A stretch of 64,000 bases of DNA from Arachis hypogaea (Eukaryota; Streptophyta; Magnoliopsida; Fabales; Fabaceae). The notes under the pieces are model-generated. The model worked only from the letters and a program-made list of their open reading frames with translations, did no database searches and was not told where the DNA came from. The stretch covers positions 38,735,419 to 38,799,418 of the forward strand of contig NC_092042.1 of the NCBI RefSeq assembly GCF_003086295.3, given 5' to 3'. Of the stretch, positions 12,127 to 22,092 are shown piece after piece; position 1 is the first letter of the stretch; the number at the start of each line of letters is the position of its first letter. The position numbers were made by a program, and so were the translations under genes.

Positions 12127-13799
12127 TGGTGGACGAAATTGTGATCACATGCTCTTTGTACTTGTATGAAATTTAATAATTGGCTTTATTTGAATTCACA
12201 ACTCCGTTCAACTAACCAGCAAGTGTACTGGGTCGTCCAAGTAATAAACTTTACGCGAGTAAGGGTCGATCCCACAGAGATTGTTGGTATGAAGCAAGCT
12301 ATGGTCACCTTGTAAATCTCAGTTAGGCAAATTAAATTGTTTTATGGATTTCGGAAATTAATAACAATTGGAAAATAAAAAGGGATAGAAATACTTATGT
12401 AAATCAATAGTGGGAATTTCAGATAGGTGTATGGAGATGCTGTGCTCCTCTTGAAACTCTACTTCATTATTCACTCTTTCCTCAATCCTCCTTACTCCTT
12501 TCCATGGCAAGCTGTATGTAGGGCATCACCATCATCAGTGGCTACTTTCAATCCTCTCGGGAAAATGGTCCTATGCGCTGTCACTGCACGGATAAACGTC
12601 TGGAGGCATCACCCTTGCTGATGGCTACATCCCATCCTCTCAGTGAAAATGGTCCAAATGCTCTGTCACAGCACGGCTAATCATCTGTCGGTTCTCAATC
12701 AGGTTGGAATAGAATCCATTGATTCTTTTGCGTCTGTCACTAACGCCCAGCCTTCAGGAGTTTGAAGCTCGTCACAGTCATTCAATACCGGAATCCTACT
12801 CGGAATACCACAGACAAGGTTAGACTTTCCGGATCCCCATGAATGCCGCCATCTATCTAGCTTATACCACGAAGATTCTGTTGGGGAAATCTAAGAGATA
12901 TGCGCCCGGCCTAAGGTAGAACAGAAGTGGTTGTCAATCACGCGCGTTCATAGGTGAGAATGATGATGAGTGTCATGGATCATCACATTCATCAAAGTTA
13001 AGTGTAACGTATATCTTGGAATAAGAATAGAAGAGAATTGAATAGAAAGTAATAATAATTGTATTGAAACTTGAGGTACAGCAGAGCTCCACAACCTTAA
13101 TCTATGGTGTGCAGAAACTCCACCGTTGAAAATACATAAGTGAAAGGTTCAGGCATGGCCGAGAGGCCATCCCCCTGAATGATCAAAAGACCGAATGGCC
13201 AAAAGATGTCTAATACAATAGCTAAATGTTCTATTTATAATAAACTAGCTCCTAGGGTTTACATGAGTAAGTAATTGATGCTTAAATCCACTTCCGGGGC
13301 CGACTTGGTGTATGTTTGGGCTGAGCTTGATCTATCCACGAGCTGAGGCTTTTCTTGGAGTTGAACTCCAAGTTATGACGTGTTTTGGGCGTTCAACTCC
13401 GGATCATGACGTTTTTCTGGCGTTTAACTCCAGACAGCAGCATGTACTTGGCGTTCAACGCCGAGTTACATCATCAATTTCCGAATAAAGTATGGACTAT
13501 TATATATTTCTGGAAAGCTCTGGATGTCTACTTTCCAGAAAATCCATTTCGAGTGCAGGGAGGTCAGATTCCAACAGCATCAGCAGTCCTTTTGTCAGCC
13601 TTTTTCAGAGTTTTTCTCAAGTCCCTCAATTTCAGCCAGAATTTACCTGAAATCACAGAAAAACACACAAAATCATAGTAAAGTCCAGAAATGTGAATTT
13701 AACATAAAAACTAATGAAAACATCCCTAAAAGTAGCTCAAACTTACTAAAACCTACCTAAAAACAATGCCAAAAAGCGTATAAATTATCCGCTCATCAC
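12127..13799 (-). repeat. 3' LTR of N1
   Basis: The plus-strand text begins TGGTGGACGAAATTGTGATC and ends CCGCTCATCA, that is TGATGAGCGG on the coding strand. Compared with the 5' LTR it lacks about 46 bp near 13539, between two CCA triplets. Otherwise the two LTRs look nearly identical. Palindrome motifs are at about 13385-13465. Confidence 0.87.
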
Positions 13800-13816
13800 A
13801 ACACCAAACTTAAATT

Positions 13817-13836
13817 GTTGCTTGTCCCCAAGCAAC
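13817..13836 (-). other. Hairpin + TTAAGTTTGGTGT motif before N1 3' LTR
   Basis: On the element's strand, arms GTTGCTTG and CAAGCAAC (8 bp, perfect) enclose the loop GGGA. AATTTAAGTTTGGTGTTG follows and then the LTR starts. The position is that of a polypurine tract, yet the sequence is not purine-rich. Eight related hairpins occur in this window. Confidence 0.7.
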
Positions 13837-14895
13837 TGAAAATCAAATAGGATAAAAAGAAGAGAATATACTATAAATTCCTAGAATATCAATGAATATT
13901 AATTATAATTAGATGAGCGGGACTTGTAGCTTTTTGCTTCTGAACAGTTTTGGCATCTCACTTTTTCCTTTGAAGTTCAGAGTGATTGGCGTCTCTGGGA
14001 ACTTAGAATTTTGGATAGTGTTATTGACTTTCCTAGTTAAGCATGTTGATTCTTGAACACAGCTACTTATGAGTCTTGGCCGTGGCCCTAAGCACTTTGT
14101 TTTCCAGTATTACCACCGGATACATAAATGCCACAGACACATAACTGGGTGAACCTTTTCAGATTGTGACTTAGCTTTGCTAGAGTCCCCAGTTAGTGGT
14201 GTCCAGAGCTCTTAAGCACACTCTTTTTGCTTTGGATCACAACTTTAACCACTCAGTCTCAAGCTTTTCACTTGGACCTTCATGACACAAGCACATGGTT
14301 AGGGACAGCTTAATTTAGCCGCTTAGGCCTGGATTTAATTTCCTTGGGCCCTTCTATCCATTGATGCTCAAAGCCTTGGATCCTTTTTACCCTTACCTTT
14401 TGGTTTTAAGGGCTATTGGCTTTTTCTGCTTGCTTTTTCTTTTCTCTTTTTTTTTCGCCATTTTTTTTGTAAGCTTTTGCTTTTTCACTGCTTTTTCTTG
14501 CTTCAAGAATCAATTTCATGATTTTTCAGATTATCAATAACATTTCTCTTTGTTCATCATTCTTTCAAGAGCCAACAATTTTAACACTCATAAACAACAA
14601 TATCAAAAGACATATGCACTGTTCAATCGTTCATTCAGAAAATAAAAAGTATTGTCACCACATCAATATAATTAAATTAAATTCAAGGATAAATTTGAAA
14701 TTCATGTACTTCTTGTTCTTTTGAATTAAAACATTTTTCATTTAAGAAAGGTGAAGGATTAATGGAATTTATTCATAGCTTTAAGACATAGTTACTACAT
14801 ACTAATGATCATGAAATGAAGACACAAAACATAAATAAACACAACATTAAAAACCGAAAACAGAAAGAAATAAAGAACAACGAATGAATCCACCT
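13837..14895 (-). other. 3' noncoding region of N1
   Basis: This lies between ORF2 and the 3' LTR. I see no coding potential. It contains the block that reads, on the element strand, ATGTGTCTGTGGCATTTATG (around 14120-14142), which recurs in P3, N2 and P2. It also has a poly-T/AG-rich tract near 14440-14500. The same region is present in P3 (40510-41423) and N2 (45879-46738). Confidence 0.6.
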
Positions 14896-16044
14896 TTAGT
14901 GGCGTCTTCTTCTTGAAGGACCAATGATGTCCTTAAGCTCTTCTATGTCCCTTCCTTGCCTTTGTTGCTCCTCCCTCATTGCTCTTTGGTCTTCTCTTAT
15001 TTCATGGAGAATGATGGAGTGCTCATGATGTTCCACCCTTAATTGTTCCACATTGTGGCTCAAATCTTCTAAGGAGGTGTTGAGTTGCTCCCAATAGTTG
15101 TTGGGAGGAAAGTGCATCCCTTGAGGCATCTCAGGGATTTCTTGATGATGAGCTTCCTCATGCATCTCTTGAGAACCGTGAAGGGTCTCTCTTGCTTGCT
15201 CCATCCTCTTCTTGGTGATGGCCTTATCCTCTTCAATGGAGATGTCTCCTTTTATGATAACTCCCGCTGAGTAACATAGATGGCAAATAAGGTGAGGAAA
15301 AGCTAGCCGTGCCATGGGTGAGGGCTTGTCGGCTATTTTGTAAATTTCATTGGAGATGACCTCATGAACTTCTACTTCCTCTCCAATCATGATGCCATGA
15401 ATCATGATGGCCCGATCCACAGTAACTTCAGATCGGTTGCTTGTAGGAATGATGGAGCGTTGAATGAACTCCAACCATCCTCTAGCTACAGGCTTGAGGT
15501 CCAGTCTTCTTAGTTGGACTGTCTTGCCTTTGGAGTCTCTCTTCCATTGAGCTCCTTCCACACATATGTCCATAAGGACTTGGTCCAACCTTTGATTAAA
15601 GTTGACCCTTCTAGTGTAGGGGCGTTCATCTCCTTGCATCATGGGCAAGTGAAACGCCAACCTCACATTTTTCGGACTAAAATCTAAGTATTTCCCCCAA
15701 ACCATTGTGAGATAATTCTTTGGACTCAGGTTCATACTTTGATCATGGTTCCTAGTGATCCATGCATTGGCATAGAACTCTTGAACCATTAAGATTCCGA
15801 CTTGTTGCATGGGGTTGGTTAGGACTTCCCAACCTCTTCTTCGGATCTCATGTCGGATCTCCAGATACTCATTTTTCTTGAACTTGAAAGGGACCTCAGG
15901 GATCACCTTCTTCTTTGCCACAACATCATAGAAGTGGTCTTGATGGCTATTGGAGATGAATCTTTCCATCTCCCATGACTCGGAGGTGGAAGCTTTTGTC
16001 TTCCCTTTTCCTTTTCTAGAGGATACTCCGGCCTTAGGTGCCAT
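14896..16044 (-). CDS. N1 ORF2: putative plant transposon protein, intact
   Basis: An uninterrupted 382-residue frame starts MAPKAGVSSRKGKGKTKAS and ends SRRRRH. The N-terminus is basic and nuclear-signal-like. The middle carries the conserved block RGWEVLTNP, MVQEFYANAW, GKYLDFSP and RSIIPTSNRSEVTVD, which I place in the Pfam family 'putative plant transposon protein' (Transposase_32). The last ~70 residues are a coiled-coil-like helix rich in Glu, Gln and Arg. The function of this family is not known to me; it sits where envelope-like genes lie in some plant gypsy elements. It has stayed open while the gag-protease of the same element collected stops. Homologues are at 39397 (P3), 47863 (N2) and, more distantly, 54737 (M). 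Confidence 0.85.
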   Translation of the reverse strand: MAPKAGVSSRKGKGKTKASTSESWEMERFISNSHQDHFYDVVAKKKVIPEVPFKFKKNEYLEIRHEIRRRGWEVLTNPMQQVGILMVQEFYANAWITRNHDQSMNLSPKNYLTMVWGKYLDFSPKNVRLAFHLPMMQGDERPYTRRVNFNQRLDQVLMDICVEGAQWKRDSKGKTVQLRRLDLKPVARGWLEFIQRSIIPTSNRSEVTVDRAIMIHGIMIGEEVEVHEVISNEIYKIADKPSPMARLAFPHLICHLCYSAGVIIKGDISIEEDKAITKKRMEQARETLHGSQEMHEEAHHQEIPEMPQGMHFPPNNYWEQLNTSLEDLSHNVEQLRVEHHEHSIILHEIREDQRAMREEQQRQGRDIEELKDIIGPSRRRRH

Positions 16045-16099
16045 TGATGGTAATGGAAAAACAAAAAGCTTATGCTTTTACCACACCAAACTTAAAATA

Positions 16100-16117
16100 T
16101 TGCTCGCCCTCGAGCAA
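16100..16117 (-). other. Hairpin + TTAAGTTTGGTGT motif before N1 ORF2
   Basis: On the element strand, arms TTGCTCG and CGAGCAA enclose loop AGGG. TATTTTAAGTTTGGTGTGG follows, and the ORF2 start is about 55 bp downstream of the hairpin. Compared with the hairpin before the 3' LTR, one stem pair has changed T-A to C-G on both sides, keeping the pairing. Confidence 0.7.
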
Positions 16118-16590
16118 GAGAAGAAAGAAGAGAAGAAGGAGAAAAAGAAAATATGGTAGAGAGGGAGAAATGTAGGTTCGGCTAAGTGGGAGAAGAGGGG
16201 TTTGTATTGTGTGAAAATGAAGGAGAATGGAAGGGTATTTATAGGGAGAGGGGGAGTGTGTATTCGGCCATTTAGGGTGGGAATGGGTGGGAAAATGGTT
16301 TGAATTTTTGAAGGTAGGTGGGGTTTATGGGGAAGATTGGGTTGATATGAGTGGTGAATGGGGTAATTGGGAAGAGGAATTGAGGTGATTGGTGAAGGTT
16401 GTTGGGAAGTGTGACATGGGGAAGAGTAATCACAAAAATAGGATTAGGAGGTAAGGTGGAAATATGTTAGGTGGGGATCCTGTGGGGTCCACAGATCCTG
16501 AGGTGATCCTGTGGGGTCCACAGGTCCTGAGGTATCAAGGAATTCCATCCCTGCACCAAATAGGCATGTAAATTGTCTTTGCACACCATT

Positions 16591-16832
16591 CTGGCGTTTA
16601 AACGCCGTGTGGTGCACATTCTGGGCGTTCAACGCCCATGTAAAGCATGTTTCTGGCGTTGAACGCCAGTTTCATGCTTGTTACTGGCGTTCAGCGCCAG
16701 CTTTTCTTCTCTGGGCACATTCCTGGCGTTCAGCGCCAGAATGTTGCTTGTTTCTGGCGTTCAGTGCCAGAATGATGCTGTGTTCTGGCGTTGAACGCCG
16801 GCCAGATGCATCTTACTGGCGTTGAACGCCAG
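16591..16832 (-). repeat. Palindrome array of N1 (GGCGTTnAACGCC)
   Basis: At least seven copies of a 13-17 bp near-palindrome of the type CTGGCGTTnAACGCCAG occur here, spaced about 25-40 bp apart. Spacers are unrelated but often contain TGCTTGTT or GTGC. It lies between gag-protease and ORF2, as in P3 and N2. Confidence 0.85.
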
Positions 16833-17133
16833 CCTGTGCTTCCTCCAGGGTGCGAATTTTTTTCTTCTGTTTTTGACTCTGTTTTTAATTTTTATGATTT
16901 TTTTGTGACTCCTCATGATCATGTACCTAATAAAACACAAAATAACAATAATATAGAATAAAATAAAAATTAGATAAATAAAATTGGGTTGCCTCCCAAC
17001 AAGCGCTTCTTTAATGTCAATAGCTTGACAGTAGCTCTCATGGAGCCACAAGGTGATCAGGTCAATGTTGTATAGTCCCAACACCAAACTTAGAGTTTGG
17101 ATATGGGGTTTTAACACCAAACTTAGAGTTTGA

Positions 17134-19343
17134 CTATGGGGGCTCTCCTTGACTCTGAACTGAGAGAAGCTCTTCATGCTTACTCTCTTTTGTCACATAG
17201 GGATGGCCATGTGCCTTAAACACAAGGTAGTCCCCATTTAATTGAAGGACTAATTCACCTCTGTTGACATCTATCACAGCTCCTGCTGTGGCTAGGAAAG
17301 GTCTTCCAAGGATGATGCAATCATCCTCTTCCTTCCTAGTGTCTAAGATTATGAAATCAGCAGGGATGTAAAGGCCTTCAACCTTTACTAACACGTCCTC
17401 TACTATTCCATAAGCTTGTCTCAATGACTTGTCTGCCAATTATAATGAGAACAAGGCAGGTTGTACCTCAATGATCCCCAGCTTCTCCATTACAGAGAGT
17501 GGCATAAGATTTATCCCTGACCCCAGATCACACAAAGCTTTTTCAAAGGTCATGGTGCCTATGGTACAAGGTATTAAGAGCTTGCCAAGATCTTGTTTCT
17601 TTTGAGGTAGAATTTGCTGAATTCAGGTATCCAGTTCACTAATGAGCAAGGGAGGTTCACTTTCCCAAGTCTCATTACCGAACAACTTGGCATTCAGCTT
17701 CATGATAGCTCCTAAATATTGAGCAACTTGCTCTCCAGTCACATCTTCATCCTCTTCAGAGGATGAATAGTCTTCAGAGCTCATGAATGGCAGAATGAGA
17801 TTTAATGGAATCTCTATGGTCTCTGTATAAGCCTCAGATTCCTTTGGATCCTTAATAGGAAACTCCTTCTTGCTTGAGGGACGTCCCAGGAGGTCTTCCT
17901 CACTAGGATTTTCGTCCTCTTCCTCCCTTGTGCATTCGGCCACATTGATCACATCAATGGCCTTGCACTCGCCTTTTGGATTCTCTTCTGTATTACTTGG
18001 GAGAATACTGGGAGGAGTTTCAATGACTTTCTTACTCAGCTGGCCCACTTGTGCCTCCAGATTTCTGATGGAGGATTTGTTTCACTCATGAAACTGAAAG
18101 TGGCTTTTGACAGATCAGAGACTAGATTGGCTAAATTAGAAGTGTTTTGTTCAAAATTCTCTATCTGTTGCTGAGAAGATGATGGATATGGCTTGCTATT
18201 GCTCAGCCTATTACGTCTACCATTGTTAAAACCTTGTTGAGGTTTTTGTTGATCCTTCCATGAGAAATTTGGATGATTTCTCCATGATGAGTTATAGGTG
18301 TTTCCATAAGGTTCACCCATGTAATTAACCTCTGCCATGGCATGGTTCTCAGGATCATAAGCTTCTTCAGAAGCTGCCTCTCTAGTACTGTTGGATGCAT
18401 GTTGCCATCCATTCAGATTTTGAGAGATCATGTTGACCTGTTGAGTCAACACTTTGTTCTGAGCCAATATGGCATTCAGAGCATCTATTTCAATAACTCC
18501 TTTCTTCTGAGGTATCCCATTATTCACGGAATTCCTCTCAGAGGTGTACATAAATTGGTTGTTTGCAACCATGTCAATGAGTTCTTGAGCCTCTTCAGGC
18601 GTTTTCTTTAGGTGAATAGATCCACCTGTAGAATGATCCAATGACATTTTTGAAAATTCAGAGAGACCATAATAGAATATATCTAATATGGTCTATTTTG
18701 AAAACATGTCAGATGGACATCTTTTGGTCAGCTGCTTGTATCTTTCCCAAACTTCATAGAGGGATTCACCATCTTTTTGTTTGAAGGTTTGAACATCCAC
18801 TCTCAGCTTGCTCAGCTTTTGAGGAGGAAAGAATTTATCCAAGAAGGCAGTGACCAGCTTATCCCAGGAGTCCAGGTTATCCTTAGGTTGTGAATCCAAC
18901 CATATTCTAGCTCTGTCTCTTACAGCAAAAGGGAAAAGCATGAGTCTGTAGACTTCAGGATCAACTCCATTCGTCTTTACAGTCTCACAGATCTGCAAGA
19001 GCTCAGTTAAAAACTGATAAGGATCTTTAGATGGAAGTCCATAAAACTTGCAGTTTTGTTGCATTAAGGCAACTAGCTGAGGTTTCAGCTCAAAGTTATT
19101 GGCTCCAATGGCAGGAATGGAGATGCTTCTTCCATCAAACTTGGATGTTGGCTTTGTGAAGTCACCAAGCATTCTCCTTGCATTATTATTATTTTCGGCT
19201 GCCATCTCCTTCTCTTGTTCGAAAATTTCTGAAAGGTTACCTTTAGAATAATGTAATTTAGCTTCTCTTAATTTTCTCTTCAGAGTCCTTTCAGGTTCTG
19301 GATCAATTTCAACAAGAGTGCCTTTTTCCCTGTTCCTGCTCAT
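17134..19343 (-). pseudogene. N1 gag-protease pseudogene
   Basis: The start is MSRNREKGTLVEIDPEPERT at 19343. The Gag core (LMLFPFAVRDRARIWLDSQP ... GESLYEVWERYKQL) lies about 130-215 residues in. A stop at 18690-18692 breaks the frame, which reopens to about 18070. A one-base shift then moves it to another frame (18048-17623). The protease part, with DLGSGINLMP near 17515 and [10 protein letters not shown] near 17300, has further stops at about 17620 and 17440. The end holds two copies of the NSKFGVG-type motif in noncoding form (17085-17135). No RT or integrase follows. The defects mean no polyprotein from this copy. Confidence 0.85.
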
Positions 19344-19971
19344 ATGAAAGAGAAGAAAACAAGAAAAGGAAGAGGAATCCTCTATGTCACAATATAGAGA
19401 TTCCTTTATGTTAGTAGAAGAGGAAAGGGGAGAAGAATGAACAAGAATGGTTCGGATTTTTAGATGAAGAAAGGTGAAGAGAAGTGTTAGTAATTAAATA
19501 ACTAAATAGAATAAGAAAAGAGAAGGGAATTTCGAAAATAATTTTGAAAAAGGGGTTAGTATTTTTGAAAATTAAAAGGTATTAAAATTAAAACATGAAA
19601 CACTCAATTAATTAAAAAGAATTTTTGAAAAAGAGAGAGGTATTTTCGAAAATTAGAGAGAGAAAAGTAGTTAGGTGGTTTTGAAAAAGATAAGAAACAA
19701 ACAAAAAGTTAGTTAGTTGATTGAAAAAGATTTGAAATCAAATTTGAAAAGATAAGAAGATAAGAAGTTAGATAAGATATTTTGAAATCAAATTTTGAAA
19801 AAGATAAAGTTTTTGAAAAAGATAAGATAAAAGATAAAAAGATTTTTAAGAAAAAGATATTTTTGAAAAAGATTTAATTTTTAAAATTACTTAACTAACA
19901 AGAAACTAAAAGATAAGATTCTAGAACTTAAAGATTGAACCTTTCTTAACAAGAAAGTAATAAACTTTAAT
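19344..19971 (-). other. Shortened leader of N1
   Basis: This is A/G-rich on the plus strand (T-rich on the element strand), with repeated GAAAAAGAT units. P1's leader is about 1.8 kb and includes a primer site. This one is about 0.63 kb and joins the LTR at AATTGTGATC without a primer site, so roughly 1.2 kb including the primer site has been deleted. Confidence 0.65.
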
Positions 19972-21722
19972 AATTGTGATCACATGCTCTTTGTACTTGT
20001 ATGAAATTTAATAATTGGCTTTATTTGAATTCACAACTCCGTTCAACTAACCAGCAAGTGTACTGGGTCGTCCAAGTAATAAACCTTACGCGAGTAAGGG
20101 TCGATCCCACAGAGATTGTTGGTATGAAGCAAGCTATGGTCACCTTGTAAATCTCAGTTAGGTAGATTAAATTGGTTTATGGATTTCGGAAATTAATAAC
20201 AATTGGAAAATAAAAAGGGATAGAAATACTTATGTAAATCAATAGTGGGAATTTCAGATAGGTGTATGGAGATGCTGTGCTCCTCTTGAAACTCTACTTC
20301 ATTATTCACTCTTTCTTCAATCCTCCTTACTCCTTTCCATGGCAAGCTGTATGTAGGGTATCACCATCATCAGTGGCTACTTTCAATCCTCTCGGGAAAA
20401 TAGTCCTATGCGCTGTCACTGCACGGCTAATCGTCTGGAGGCATCACCCTTGCTGATGGCTACATCCCATCCTCTCAGTGAAAATGGTCCAAATGCTCTG
20501 TCACAGCACGGCTAATCATCTGTCGGTTCTCAATCAGGTTGGAATAGAATCCATTGATTCTTTTGCATCTGTCACTAACGCCCAGCCTTCAGGAGTTTGA
20601 AGCTCGTCACAGTCATTCAATACCGGAATCCTACTCGGAATACCACAGACAAGGTTAGACTTTCCGGATTCCCGGGATCCTACTCGGAATACCACAGACA
20701 AGGTTAGACTTTCCGGATCCCCATGAATGCCGCCATCTATCTAGCTTATACCACGAAGATTCTGTTGGGGAAATCTAAGAGATGTGCGCCCGGCCTAAGG
20801 TAGAACGGAAGTGGTTGTCAATCACGCGCGTTCATAGGTGAGAATGATGATGAGTGTCACGGATCATCACATTCATCAAAGTTAAGTGTAACGTATATCT
20901 TGGAATAAGAATAGAAGAGAATTGAATAGAAAGTAATAATAATTGTATTGAAACTTGAGGTACAGCAGAGCTCCACAACCTTAATCTATGGTGTGCAGAA
21001 ACTCCACTGTTGAAAATACATAAGTGAAAGGTTCAGGCATGGCCGAGAGGCCAGCCCCCTGAATGATCAAAAGACCGAATGGCCAAAAGATGTCTAATAC
21101 AATAGCTAAATGTTCTATTTATAATAAACTAGCTCCTAGGGTTTACATGAGTAAGTAATTGATGCTTAAATCCACTTCCGGGGCCCACTTGGTGTATGTT
21201 TGGGCTGAGCTTGATCTATCCACGAGCTGAGGCTTTTCATGGAGTTGAACTCCAAGTTATGACGTGTTTTGGGCGTTCAACTCCGGATCATGACGTTTTT
21301 CTGGCGTTTAACTCCAGACAGCAGCATGTACTTGGCGTTCAACGCCGAGTTACGTCGTCAATTTCCAAATAAAGTATGAACTATTGTATATTTCTGGAAA
21401 GCTCTGGATGTCTACTTTCCAACGCCGTTGAGAGCGCGCCATTTGAAGTTCTCTAGCTCCAGAAAATCCATTTCGAGTGCAGGGAGGTCAGATTCCAACA
21501 GCATCAGTAGTCCTTTTGTCAGCCTTTTTCAGAGTTTTTCTCAAGTCCCTCAATTTCAGCCAGAATTTACCTGAAATCATAGAAAAACACACAAACTCAT
21601 AGTAAAGTCCAGAAATGTGAATTTAACATAAAAACTAATAAAAACATCCCTAAAAGTAGCTCAAACTTACTAAAAACTACCTAAAAACAATGCCAAAAAG
21701 CGTATAAATTATCCGCTCATCA
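19972..21722 (-). repeat. 5' LTR of N1, terminal ~10 bp lost
   Basis: It matches the 3' LTR from AATTGTGATC onward but lacks TGGTGGACGA. It carries a tandem duplication of about 54 bp near 20627-20720 (the CCTACTCGGAATACCACAGA block occurs twice), absent from the 3' LTR. It ends CCGCTCATCA next to the ACAAC target duplication. Confidence 0.85.
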
Positions 21723-21795
21723 ACAACCCAGTGCACTTGCCGGTTAGTTGTGCGGAATTGCAAAAGTGTGATTGTGATTTCGCGCACCAAGTTTT

Positions 21796-21813
21796 TGGCG
21801 CTGTTGTCGGGGA
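21796..21813 (+). promoter_or_regulatory. Degenerate tRNA-Asp primer site of P2
   Basis: TGGCGCTGTTGTCGGGGA differs from the perfect site by two C-to-T changes. It follows the LTR end GCGCACCA by 6 bp. Confidence 0.8.
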
Positions 21814-22092
21814 TTTTTCGAGTTTGGACAACTGACGGTTTATTTTGTTGCTTTGATTAGGAATATTTTAATTTTGTTGGTTTAGAGTCTTTTATTTGAG
21901 TCTAGTTTCATATTCTAAGTTTGGTGTCTTCTTTGTGTTTTCCTTTAAATTTTCAAAAATTTGTGTTTGATTTTTTAAAAATTTTAAGTTTGGTGTCATT
22001 TTGTTGTTTTTTTCTTTCCTCATTTTAAAAATCAAATCTTTTCCAAAATCTTTTTAATTAATTAATTAATTTAGTTTTCAATTTGCCTTTCC

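Larger units (their letters stand above)
12127..21722 (-). mobile_element. N1: non-autonomous gag-protease + ORF2 LTR retrotransposon
   Basis: This 9.6 kb minus-strand element has LTRs at both ends (5' LTR at 19972-21722, 3' LTR at 12127-13799) and a perfect 5-bp target duplication ACAAC. Internally, in transcript order, it has a shortened leader, gag-protease pseudogene (19343-17134), the spacer GGGAGGCAACCCA, a palindrome array (16832-16591), a hairpin, ORF2 (16044-14896), about 1.1 kb of 3' noncoding DNA, a second hairpin and the 3' LTR. Reverse transcriptase and integrase are absent. The primer-binding site and the last ~10 bp of the 5' LTR have been lost, so it could not now be copied. 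Confidence 0.88.
10694..21789 (+). repeat. LTR L3 (TGATGAG family) interrupted by N1
   Basis: The LTR runs 10694-12126, is broken by N1, and resumes at 21728-21789. ACAAC at 12122-12126 and 21723-21727 is N1's target duplication. Joined, it is about 1.5 kb, starting TGATGAGCGG and ending GCGCACCA just before a tRNA-Asp primer site at 21796. By position it is the 5' LTR of P2, and it also directly abuts the truncated 3' end of P1. The family palindrome is at about 11097-11142. Confidence 0.82.

Noticed and set aside
16511..16825. Plus-strand frame across the N1 array
   Set aside because: Antisense to the element and made only of palindrome repeats.
10694..21789. Single giant LTR or gene region
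   Set aside because: The exact ACAAC duplication at 12122 and 21723 shows it is a 1.5 kb LTR split by N1.
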